Assembly: GCF_017948265.1 (NCBI RefSeq)
Contig: NZ_CP072852.1
Location: 372,001-436,000, forward strand
Source: Rhodoferax sp. PAMC 29310
GTDB taxonomy: Bacteria > Pseudomonadota > Gammaproteobacteria > Burkholderiales > Burkholderiaceae_C
DNA: 64,000 nt
Direction of reading: 5' to 3'
The position numbers and the translations under genes are program-made. The stretch's first letter is position 1; the number at the start of each line of letters is the position of its first letter. The notes beneath the pieces are model-generated. The model saw only the letters and a program-made list of their open reading frames with translations. It made no database searches and had not been told where the DNA came from. Shown piece by piece: positions 1-7,595 of this stretch.

Positions 1-1
1 G

Positions 2-985
2 GAGTTGGATGTGGAGTCCGCGCTGGATGAGTTGCCCGTGTGGGCAGACTCCGCCACCTTAGGTAAAACTCGCCGGCTGGATGATGCCGCCGGCCGATAT
101 ATTGAGTTCTGTAAAAGCACGTTTGCCAATGAACTGACCCTCAAGGGTTTGAAAATTGTGGTGGATGGTGCCCACGGCGCCGCCTACCAAGTGGCTCCCA
201 AGGTATTTCATGAGTTAGGGGCTGAGGTCATTTCCATTGGGTGCCAGCCTGATGGGCTCAATATAAATCACAAGGTGGGAGCAACTCACCCTGAGGCCTT
301 GGTGGCCGCGGTCTTGGAGCATGGTGCTCACTACGGCATTGCGCTGGATGGGGATGCGGATCGCTTGCAACTGGTTGACGCAGAGGGGCGATTGTTCAAC
401 GGCGACGAGATTCTCTATTTGATGGTCAAAGAGCGGCTGTCTCGTGGTGGCGTTTCAGCCAGCAAACGAGCGAGTGAGCACGTCCCAGGGGTGGTTGGGA
501 CCTTGATGACGAATATGGCGGTCGAATTGGCCTTGCGGGCCCAGGGTGTGGAACTGGTTCGCGCCAAAGTGGGTGACCGCTACGTGCTGGAAGAGTTGGA
601 AAAGCGGGGGTGGCTCCTCGGTGGAGAAGGCTCTGGCCATTTGTTGGCGTTGGACAAGCACACCACGGGTGACGGCATCGTCTCCGCTCTGCAGGTGTTG
701 CAGGCCTGTGTGCGCAGCGGCCAGACGCTGGCGCAATTGCTGTCAGACGTGACCTTGTTCCCGCAAACGTTGATCAATGTTCGCCTTCAGCCCGGTCAAA
801 ACTGGCAGGCCAGCACTGACCTTGCAACTGAAACCCGCGCTGTGGAAATTGAACTGGGCGATACCGGGCGCTTGCTGATTCGGGCGAGTGGCACCGAGCC
901 GCTGCTGCGCGTGATGGTAGAGGCGCGCGACCCCGAGCAAGCACGCCGATGTGCTCAGCGCATTGCAGACACGATCACCGCCTAA
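2..985 (+). CDS. glmM: Phosphoglucosamine mutase GlmM, 3' part
   Basis: Converts glucosamine-6-phosphate to glucosamine-1-phosphate, the cytoplasmic step that leads to UDP-GlcNAc for peptidoglycan and LPS. The reading frame is open at the left edge, so the N-terminal domain with the phosphoserine loop is outside the window; about 327 of the usual ~445 residues are present. Visible are the metal-binding loop DGDADR (visible residues 115-120), the sugar-binding GGEGSGHL stretch and the C-terminal phosphate-binding [15 protein letters not shown]. These motifs separate GlmM from other phosphohexomutases well. The stop lies 16 bp before the ATG of the next gene, so the two may be cotranscribed. 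Confidence 0.95.
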   Translation, partial: ELDVESALDELPVWADSATLGKTRRLDDAAGRYIEFCKSTFANELTLKGLKIVVDGAHGAAYQVAPKVFHELGAEVISIGCQPDGLNINHKVGATHPEALVAAVLEHGAHYGIALDGDADRLQLVDAEGRLFNGDEILYLMVKERLSRGGVSASKRASEHVPGVVGTLMTNMAVELALRAQGVELVRAKVGDRYVLEELEKRGWLLGGEGSGHLLALDKHTTGDGIVSALQVLQACVRSGQTLAQLLSDVTLFPQTLINVRLQPGQNWQASTDLATETRAVEIELGDTGRLLIRASGTEPLLRVMVEARDPEQARRCAQRIADTITA

Positions 986-1001
986 CGCCACAGAGGTTGA
1001 A

Positions 1002-1541
1002 ATGCCCCCTTCACTGACCGTTCGTGTGTGCCGTGCTGATTACGCCAACCCGGTGCATGCTGAGGCTTTGGTGAGTTTGCTGGATGCCTATGCCCGAGAC
1101 CCCATGGGTGGAGGTGAGGCGTTGAGTGATTTTGCCAAAGTCAATTTGGTGCCCTCGCTTGCAGCACGACCGCAAGCCTTCAGCGTGCTGGCTTTTGCGT
1201 TGCTGGCCGCTGAATCCATTGAACAACCGGTGGGCTTGGTGAACTGCATTGAAGGGTTTTCGACCTTTTCCTGCCTGCCGCTGGTCAATGTGCATGACGT
1301 GGCGGTGTTGCCCGGCTATCGTGGGCACGGAGTGGGCGAGAAGATGCTGGTGCTGGCCGAAACCCTTGCGCGGGAGCGTGGCGCATGCAAGATGACCTTG
1401 GAGGTCTTGCAAGGCAATGCCAGCGCGGCGAGGCTTTACCGGCGCGTGGGTTTCGATAACTACCAACTTGACCCCGCCATGGGGCAGGCCCACTTCATGC
1501 AGAAATGGCTGGCGTCTACGGAATCGGCCAACCCATCTTGA
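1002..1541 (+). CDS. GNAT-family N-acetyltransferase
   Basis: A 179-aa cytoplasmic acetyl-CoA-dependent acetyltransferase of the GNAT fold; the substrate cannot be read from sequence. The acetyl-CoA pyrophosphate loop is visible as YRGHGVGEKML, preceded by a beta strand with VHDVAVLPG, and followed by the motif B-like NASAARLYRRVGF, which is typical of small-molecule or N-terminal acetylases. An upstream in-frame start at 951 would overlap glmM by 35 bp; the ATG at 1002 behind GAGGTTGAA is preferred. It directly follows glmM in the same direction. A role in amino-sugar metabolism is only suggested by that position. Confidence 0.85.
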   Translation: MPPSLTVRVCRADYANPVHAEALVSLLDAYARDPMGGGEALSDFAKVNLVPSLAARPQAFSVLAFALLAAESIEQPVGLVNCIEGFSTFSCLPLVNVHDVAVLPGYRGHGVGEKMLVLAETLARERGACKMTLEVLQGNASAARLYRRVGFDNYQLDPAMGQAHFMQKWLASTESANPS

Positions 1542-1592
1542 GATTTTGGGGCGAGCCGTGCCGTGAGGATGCGGGAATCGCGGTACTTTTAC

Positions 1593-1632
1593 TCCTAAAA
1601 TGATAGCTACTTGCGCTTATTCAGGGCTCAGT
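1593..1632 (+). repeat. Dispersed short repeat, copy 1 (intergenic)
   Basis: Shows TGATAGCTACTTGCGCTTAT followed by TCAGGGCTCAG, the best-preserved core of a repeat found eight times in this window. It lies just after the GNAT gene, in the 171-bp gap before the tetR gene. No coding capacity or mobility gene is associated with it. Confidence 0.6.
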
Positions 1633-1684
1633 TGACAGTTGTTTGACATCTAGGTTTAACGAATGCCATTTTGTTAACTAATAT

Positions 1685-1710
1685 GGTAAGTAAGTAAGTA
1701 ATTGCTTACC
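1685..1710. promoter_or_regulatory. Candidate TetR operator
   Basis: GGTAAG and CTTACC form the ends of a 26-bp inverted repeat. Inside it GTAAGTAATTGCTTAC (1694-1709) is a near-perfect palindrome centred on AATT, and the left part is extended by three tandem GTAAG/TAAG units. It sits 2 bp before the GTG start of the TetR gene, the usual place for autorepression. Binding is inferred from position and symmetry only. Confidence 0.55.
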
Positions 1711-1712
1711 AA

Positions 1713-2339
1713 GTGAACCCATCCCAAACTTCAGACGTTGGCGCAACTCGCTTGCCCACAGAGGCTCGACAGGCTGAGATCATCGCTGCAGCGTTGCAGC
1801 TGGCGCAAGATCGCAGCCCGGGGGCGATCACTACCGCCGAACTCGCCGCTGCAGTCGGTTTGAGTCAGGGCGCGTTGTTCAAGCATTTCGACTCGAAAGA
1901 CGCCGTCTGGCTTGCGGCCATGGGCTGGGTTAGCGAGCAATTATTGGCCCGGTTGACAAGGGCGGCACGAGAGGCCAATGGACCGTTAGACGCCTTGCAA
2001 CGAGTTTTCGTCGCGCATGTGGCGTTTTGCATGCTTCACCCCGGTGTGCCACGTGTGGTTTTCCATGAGTTGCAGCGGCCCACGGATTCCGCCATCAAGC
2101 AGCGAGTCAGAGAAATGTTGCAGACCTATCGGCAGTTGTTGCTCGACCTCCTGCAGGCAGCCGTGGATGCCGGCGAGGCGCAGCCTGATCTGGACGCGCC
2201 CGCCGCAGCCACTTTATTTGTGGGTCTGATTCAGGGACTGGTCATGCAGTCCATGCTGAGTGGTCAGGTGGCGCACATGGCTTCGAGCGGCTCCGGTGTC
2301 TTTCAGCTCTTTTTGCGCGCTATCGCGCCGCCACTATGA
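1713..2339 (+). CDS. TetR/AcrR-family transcriptional regulator
   Basis: A 208-aa repressor with the N-terminal TetR helix-turn-helix (ITTAELAAAVGLSQGALFKHFDSKDAVWLAAM, about residues 39-70) and a divergent all-helical ligand domain. The only usable start is the GTG at 1713, placed 2 bp after a palindrome, so the message may be leaderless or have a very short leader. Its stop overlaps the ATG of the adaptor gene by ATGA, so it is the first gene of the exporter operon and most likely represses it together with itself. The inducing ligand is unknown. Confidence 0.88.
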   Translation: MNPSQTSDVGATRLPTEARQAEIIAAALQLAQDRSPGAITTAELAAAVGLSQGALFKHFDSKDAVWLAAMGWVSEQLLARLTRAAREANGPLDALQRVFVAHVAFCMLHPGVPRVVFHELQRPTDSAIKQRVREMLQTYRQLLLDLLQAAVDAGEAQPDLDAPAAATLFVGLIQGLVMQSMLSGQVAHMASSGSGVFQLFLRAIAPPL

Positions 2340-3526
2340 AACTTGAACGACCAACCTTTAAGCTGATCTTGCTGGCTGTGGCGGGCATGGTGCTTGTCGG
2401 GGCCATGGTTCTTTTATTACGTACCTCCGGCCCGTTGGCGCCAGTCAACGTCACGGTGATCAAGGTGAAAAACGGTGTGGTCGCGCCCGCGCTGTTCGGC
2501 ATTTGCGTGGTGGAGGCGCGGCGGAGTTATGCCGTTGGGCCCACAGCGCCTGGCCGGGTAAGTCGGGTTTTCGTGGATGTGGGCGATATCGTTAAAGCGG
2601 GGCAACTGTTGGCTGAAATGGACCCTGTGGACATGGATGCCCGTTTGATGGCGTTGGACGCCTCCTTGGCGCGCGGTAACAGCACTGTTGCTTCCACTCA
2701 AGCGCAGTCTTCCGACATGCTGGCCCGCGCTGAGTTGGCCAACAGCAACGCGCGTCGCTACCAAGACTTGGCTCGACAAGCCTTTGTTAGCCCTAGCGTC
2801 GCGCAGGCCAAGGACCAGGAGAGCGCCTCGGCACAGGCTGCCGTTCTGGCGGCAAGGGCGAATGTGAATGCCGCGCAGCAAGACTTGAAACGCTTGCAGG
2901 CCGAACGCGCTGGCCTGACGCAGCAACGGCACAACCTGCGCCTTCTGGCGAGTCAAGACGGTGTGGTTGTGTCCCGAGACGCCGAGGCCGGAAGCACCGT
3001 GGTGGCTGGTCAGTCGGTCTTCAAACTGGTGGATCCCGCCAGTTTGTGGGTGAAGTCGCGGTTTGATCAAGGGCGTTCTGCCGGCTTAGTACCTGGATTG
3101 GTGGCTGATATTGTCTTGCGTTCGCACCCCGGCACGACTCTACGGGGGCAGGTGGCGCGTGTCGAGTTGCAGAGTGACAGCGTCACCGAGGAACGCGTGG
3201 CCCAAATCTCTTTTGATGTCATCCCGCTTGGTGTGACCCTGGGCGAGTTGGCTGAAGTGACTCTCCAGTTACCCGCCAGCGCCCCCGCGCTGCTGGTGCC
3301 CAATGCGGCCATTCAACGCCAGAGTGGGACCGTTGGCGTCTGGGCGTTGGACGAGGATCGTTTGACGTGGCTGCCGGTGAGTGTGGGTCAACACAGTCTG
3401 GATGGACAGGTCCAGGTGTTGCAAGGTCTGGAGGAAGGGCAGGGCGTTGTGGTTTATAGCGCCAAGGCGCTGACGCAAAACACCCGGGTTAAAGTGGTCA
3501 GCAGCCTGGTGCCCAAGCAGCCATGA
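2336..3526 (+). CDS. Periplasmic adaptor (HlyD/DevB-type) of an ABC exporter
   Basis: A 396-aa membrane fusion protein. It has one N-terminal membrane anchor (FKLILLAVAGMVLVGAMVLLL, about residues 8-28), a biotinyl-lipoyl half (VGPTAPGRVSRVFVDVGDIVKAGQLLAEMD), an Ala/Gln-rich helical hairpin, the second lipoyl half near LRLLASQDGVVVSRDAEAGSTVVAGQSVF, then beta-barrel and C-terminal domains. It would bridge an inner-membrane ABC pump to an outer-membrane channel. No TolC-like gene is seen nearby. It overlaps tetR and the permease gene by ATGA on each side. The DevB assignment (DevBCA-type, MacA-related) comes from the partner proteins; the cargo is unknown. Confidence 0.85.
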   Translation: MKLERPTFKLILLAVAGMVLVGAMVLLLRTSGPLAPVNVTVIKVKNGVVAPALFGICVVEARRSYAVGPTAPGRVSRVFVDVGDIVKAGQLLAEMDPVDMDARLMALDASLARGNSTVASTQAQSSDMLARAELANSNARRYQDLARQAFVSPSVAQAKDQESASAQAAVLAARANVNAAQQDLKRLQAERAGLTQQRHNLRLLASQDGVVVSRDAEAGSTVVAGQSVFKLVDPASLWVKSRFDQGRSAGLVPGLVADIVLRSHPGTTLRGQVARVELQSDSVTEERVAQISFDVIPLGVTLGELAEVTLQLPASAPALLVPNAAIQRQSGTVGVWALDEDRLTWLPVSVGQHSLDGQVQVLQGLEEGQGVVVYSAKALTQNTRVKVVSSLVPKQP

Positions 3527-4291
3527 TCAGCCTGGCCGGACGGGACATCCTGCACTCGTGGACAAAGTTTGTGTTCACGGGTATTGGCTTAGGCCTTCTG
3601 ATTGGCGTCACGTTGACCATGGCTGGGGTGTACAGAGGCATGGTGGACGACGCCCGTGTGCTGCTGGCCAACAGCCGCGCCGACCTGTGGGTGGTGCAAA
3701 AAGACACGCAAGGGCCGTATGCCGAATCGTCGAGCCTGCGAGACGACGTGGCTCGCTCCGTGCTTGGCATGCCGGGTGTGGCGCAGGCTGCCAATGTGAC
3801 TTACTTCACGATGCAGGTGCGTGCCGGTAGCGGTGATGTGCGGGCGATGGTGGTTGGTATTGAATCGGGCCAACCCGGCGAGCCGGGCTATTTGATTGCC
3901 GGCCGGCACTTGACCCGCAGTCACTATGAGGCCGTGGTGGACATCAAAACCGGGTTTGGCTTGGGCGACCTGATCAACATCCGCCGCCATGCCTACACCG
4001 TGGTGGGGCTCACTCAGCGCATGGTGTCTTCCGGCGGTGACCCCATGGTCTTTATTCCACTGGCTGACGCGCAAGAGGCCCAGTTTTTGAAAGACAACGA
4101 CGCCATCGTGAATGATCGTGCCCGCAATGCGGCCAACCCCGCGTTGAGTCGACCCGGTGTGCCCGGCTTGTTGGAAGCGGTGCAAGCGGCCCAAAGCAGC
4201 AACCACAATGTCAACGCCGTGTTGGTGCAGGTGCGGCCTGGTTGGGGGGCGGAGCAAGTGGCCGAGCCGATTCGTCGCTGGAAGCACCTAG

Positions 4292-4312
4292 GGTCAGTCT
4301 GAATAACTCGCC
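4292..4312. repeat. Left terminal inverted repeat of the IS5-family element
   Basis: Starts with GG directly after the CTAG duplication and pairs with 5455-5475 at 15 of 21 positions. Confidence 0.85.
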
Positions 4313-4447
4313 GCGACATGGAGTAGCAGGTCGTTAATTTTCAAATGATGGAATTTCACGCACACGCTCCAGAAATCCCGTCGTTTTGAAGGCCCAAGAG
4401 GGCCTTCTTCACCCTTTGCAGGGCACTTGCCCCGCTTTCGGGCGCAC

Positions 4448-5410
4448 TCATGCCTGCGCTCCCATCAGTTTGCTGCGCACCATCCATAGATTGGACAGGG
4501 CAAACAGCGTAACGATCTGGGCCGTGTTCTTCTTCAACCCACGGTAGCGAACCTTCACAAATCCGAACTGGCGCTTGATCACTCGAAAGGGGTGCTCAAC
4601 TTTGGCGCGAATGCTGGCTTTGAGCTTCTCGGCTTGATCCACCAGCGCATCGGCTTCGTTGTTTTCTTTGTCCAGTGCTTTGCGCTTACCCGGGCGCATG
4701 GCCACATGCCAAATGACACCTGCTTTTGCATCCGGGCGTTTCTCAACGCCTTGGTAGCCGGCATCACCGAACGCCACAGTTTCCTGGCCGTGCAGCAAGG
4801 TGTTCGCCTCTGCGATGTCGCTGACGTGGCCCGAGGTGCAGCGCACCGTATGCACCAGGCCTGAGTCGGCATCGGCGCCGATATGGGCCTTCATGCCGAA
4901 ATACCATTGATTGCCTTTTTTGCTGGAGTGCATGTCAGGGTCACGGGCTTTGTCTTTGTTCTTGGTGGATGGGGGCGCGGCAATCAAGGTGGCATCGACC
5001 ACGGTGCCGGCTTTAAGCAGCAAGCCGCGTTCAATCAGGATGTCATTGACGGTGGCCAGGATTTCTTCTGCCAGCTTGTGTTTCTCTAGGCGGTGACGGA
5101 ATCGCAGAATGGTGGATTCATCGGGCAGACGACCAAACTCTTCAAGCTGAGCAAACTCGCGGTACAGCGGGGTATCGAAGAAGGCCTCTTCCATGGCTAG
5201 ATCTGAGAGCGTGAACCATTGCTGCATGAAGTGGATACGCAGCATGGTGTGAAGCGAGAACGGAGGCCTGCCGGTTCGACCTTCGGGGTAGTACGGCGCT
5301 ATTACCTCCACCAGCGCCGCCCACGGAACGACTTGCTCCATCTGCTCCAAGAACACTTGCTTGCGGGTTTTCTTGATGCTGAGAATAAGATTCAGGGCGG
5401 CTTGTTTCAT
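4448..5410 (-). CDS. IS5-family transposase (DDE)
   Basis: A 320-aa intact transposase. The N-terminal DUF772-type region (VPWAALVEVIAPYYPEGRTGRPPFSLHTMLRIHFMQQWF) is followed by a DDE core: the first Asp in TVVDATLIAAP (near residue 139), the second in AFGDAGYQGVEKR (near 218), and the Glu in RAKVEHPFRVIKRQFGFVKVRYRGL (near 278). The last is the Y-(2)-R-(3)-E-(6)-K region of this family. The ATG at 5410 leaves 65 bp to the IS end. Because the gene reads against the host permease, read-through from the host operon should not express it. Confidence 0.95.
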   Translation of the reverse strand: MKQAALNLILSIKKTRKQVFLEQMEQVVPWAALVEVIAPYYPEGRTGRPPFSLHTMLRIHFMQQWFTLSDLAMEEAFFDTPLYREFAQLEEFGRLPDESTILRFRHRLEKHKLAEEILATVNDILIERGLLLKAGTVVDATLIAAPPSTKNKDKARDPDMHSSKKGNQWYFGMKAHIGADADSGLVHTVRCTSGHVSDIAEANTLLHGQETVAFGDAGYQGVEKRPDAKAGVIWHVAMRPGKRKALDKENNEADALVDQAEKLKASIRAKVEHPFRVIKRQFGFVKVRYRGLKKNTAQIVTLFALSNLWMVRSKLMGAQA

Positions 5411-5454
5411 GGAAAAAATTCTCTCAACCGGGGCTTACGTCAAGCACACAGATG

Positions 5455-5475
5455 GGGGAGTTGTGCAGATTTTCC
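5455..5475. repeat. Right terminal inverted repeat of the IS5-family element
   Basis: Ends with CC directly before the second CTAG copy and pairs with 4292-4312 at 15 of 21 positions. Confidence 0.85.
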
Positions 5476-5909
5476 CTAGGTGTCTTTACCCGCGCGCAAA
5501 TGGAAGAGATTTTGGTCGTCAAGCTGATCGCCAATTCGGCGAAGCAAATCGGCATGTTTTTGGTCATCCTCGCCATCGTCAGTGCGGCCATTGTGGCCTT
5601 CATCATCTACACCATGACGCTGGGCAAGCTGCGCGAAATCGCTGTGCTCAAACTGATTGGCACTCGCAACCGCACTATCGCTGGCATGATTTTGCAGCAG
5701 GCTTTGGGCCTGGGTGTGATTGGATTTGTGGTTGGCAAAGTCGCAGCAACCGTGTGGGCGCCCGCGTTCCCCAAGTACGTGTTGCTGGAAACGGGTGACG
5801 CGGTGACCGGATTTGTAGCCGTCATACTCATCTGCGCACTGGCCAGCACGCTGGCGATTCGGGCTGCGCTGCGGGTGGACCCCGCAGCGGCCATTGGTTA
5901 GGAAAACGC

Positions 5910-6591
5910 ATGAGTGAACTCGGCATTCGCATCGAAGGTTTGAGCAAGCGCTATGGCGAGGGCGCTGCCGCTGTGGACGCGCTTAAGGACGTCAACATGA
6001 GCGTGGCGCCAGGCGAGGTGGTGGGCCTGATTGGCCCTTCTGGCTCGGGGAAAAGCACACTGTTGAAATGTCTGGGCGCCGTGATTGAGCCCACGGCGGG
6101 ACGCATGATCCTGGGCAGCGAGACGATTTTTGACAACAGGTGGACCTTGTCTGACCTTCGCGCATTGCGCCGGGATCGCATCGGTTTTGTATTTCAGGCC
6201 CCGTACCTGATACCGTTTCTGGATGTGACGGACAACGTGGCGCTGTTGCCCATGCTGGCGGGGAAATCCAACGCCAAGTCCAGGGCACGCGCGCTTGAGT
6301 TGCTGACCGCGCTGGATGTGGCGCACCGGGCCAAAGCCAATCCTTCAGAACTCTCCGGGGGGGGAGCAACAGCGCGTCTCCATTGCCCGTGCCCTGGCCA
6401 ATCAGCCGCCGGTAATTCTGGCCGACGAACCCACGGCCCCGCTGGACAGCGAACGCGCACTGGCTGTGATGCGCATCCTGAACCAGATGGCGCAACAGTT
6501 CCGCACCGCCATCATCGTGGTAACCCACGACGAAAAAATCATTCCTACCTTCAAACGCATTTATCACATTCGCGATGGCCGCACCTATTAA
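5910..6591 (+). pseudogene. DevA-type ABC exporter ATP-binding protein, frameshifted
   Basis: The ATPase partner of the adaptor and permease. Walker A GPSGSGKST and the Q-loop (FVFQAPYL) are in the first frame. The signature [15 protein letters not shown] is broken after LSGG, because the run at 6357-6364 has eight G where seven are needed. Walker B ([12 protein letters not shown]) and the H-loop (VVTHDE) follow in the +1 frame to the stop at 6591. As assembled, translation runs on in the wrong frame to 6602 and gives a protein without Walker B. This is either a true slip mutation or a homopolymer base-calling error. It starts 8 bp after the permease stop. Confidence 0.88.
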
Positions 6592-6649
6592 GAAGCGGGT
6601 GAGGGACGCTCGCTGTGAACGTGTCGATCAGTTCTCAAGGAGGACTGCG

Positions 6650-7033
6650 ATGACTTCAAAACGCTCATTAACAATCCTGGCCGCGATCGCCTTTGTCTTC
6701 GGCTCGCTCACGGTATTCAGTGGTGGCCGGGCGCTCTTTGGTGACGAGGCCGCTCGCGCCAGCGTCGGAGAAGCGGTTGATTTCGTGTTGTGGTTCAATA
6801 TCTTGGCCGGGTTTTTATACATCGGTGCTGGTGCCGCTTTTTTGAAGTCGTGGCGCTGTAGCCTGTGGCTGGCCGCCTTCATCGCCTTTAGTACCGCCGC
6901 CGTGGCAATGGCGTTTGGGGTTCATGTGGCCGGCGGTGGCGCCTATGAAGTGCGTACCGTTGGGGCGTTGGCGCTTCGCCTCACATTTTGGCTGATGGTC
7001 TTTGCGGCCGCGTGGCGGAAGCTCGGTCGGTAA
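6650..7033 (+). CDS. Small membrane protein of unknown function
   Basis: A 127-aa protein with four predicted hydrophobic segments (from TILAAIAFVFGSLTVFSGG to LTFWLMVFAAAWRKLGR). I do not recognise a named family. The ATG at 6650 is preferred over upstream in-frame codons because AAGGAGG lies 6 bp before it, one of the best ribosome sites in the window. It follows the exporter operon by 58 bp and may be cotranscribed with it, or with the next membrane protein 27 bp downstream. Confidence 0.7.
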   Translation: MTSKRSLTILAAIAFVFGSLTVFSGGRALFGDEAARASVGEAVDFVLWFNILAGFLYIGAGAAFLKSWRCSLWLAAFIAFSTAAVAMAFGVHVAGGGAYEVRTVGALALRLTFWLMVFAAAWRKLGR

Positions 7034-7060
7034 AATGACCCTATCTCTCAGGAGAGACCT

Positions 7061-7393
7061 ATGAACTGGCTCAAAAAACTACCCGGCTATCGACGTACAC
7101 CCTATGGGAAAGAGTGGCGATTGCTGCGGATGATGCCGACAATCGCTTTGGCTGGCACCTTGATTCCTGGCCTCATGGCTTTGTTGGCCCGATTGTTGAT
7201 GACTGGCGACAACGCTGCAGAGTTGGCCCGGCGAATTCAGCTTTTTGACTACGTGATGCTGGGGTTGCTCGCGCTCATCTGGACACTGGTTCTGGTGGTG
7301 ACCATTGGTTGTGTCATTGTTTGGATCATGAAAGGCCCTGCCTATGTGGCCGACGGCTACGAGGTATCCCACAGCGATCACCCCAAACCCTGA
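7061..7393 (+). CDS. Small two-helix membrane protein of unknown function
   Basis: A 110-aa protein with a basic N-terminus (WLKKLPGYRRTPYGKEWR) and two membrane segments (around residues 26-46 and 65-90), ending in a short soluble tail. An AGGAGAGA ribosome site precedes the ATG. No family was recognised with certainty. It is the last plus-strand gene before the convergent gabD; the 200 bp between them shows no clear gene or terminator. Confidence 0.65.
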   Translation: MNWLKKLPGYRRTPYGKEWRLLRMMPTIALAGTLIPGLMALLARLLMTGDNAAELARRIQLFDYVMLGLLALIWTLVLVVTIGCVIVWIMKGPAYVADGYEVSHSDHPKP

Positions 7394-7595
7394 TCAAACT
7401 ATCGAGCCGCAGCTTGGGGCGATCTGGTGGTGTCGCCAATCATCAGAGTAATTCGAGACATGAAAACAACGCCCAAGGATTTCAACCAGACTGCCACAAC
7501 CTATCCGGAAACAGTTGCATCAACCCAACAGATGCAAACTTCGATCTCGCCGAGCAAGAATGGCTGGTGGCCCCCGGTGACTGACGGACGGCGAC

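Larger units (their letters stand above)
4292..5475. mobile_element. Complete IS5-family insertion sequence, 1184 bp
   Basis: The element is bounded by CTAG direct repeats at 4288-4291 and 5476-5479, matching the YTAR target duplication of the IS5 group. Its ends are imperfect inverted repeats of 21 bp (15 matches): GGTCAGTCTGAATAACTCGCC on the left and, reversed, GGAAAATCTGCACAACTCCCC on the right. It carries one transposase gene on the minus strand, with no internal damage seen. It interrupts a DevC-type permease gene. Confidence 0.93.
3523..5901 (+). pseudogene. DevC/FtsX-type ABC exporter permease split by an IS element
   Basis: The 5' part (3523-4291) encodes the first membrane segment and periplasmic domain of a DevC-like permease; read as it stands, it runs into the IS and stops at 4302. 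The 3' part (5480-5901) encodes the remaining three membrane segments up to RAALRVDPAAAIG. Removing 4292-5479, that is the IS plus one CTAG copy, joins them in frame as KHLGVFTRAQ and restores 396 codons without any other change. The insertion therefore looks recent. The exporter is expected to be inactive unless the element excises precisely. The ATPase gene downstream is also frameshifted. Confidence 0.9.
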
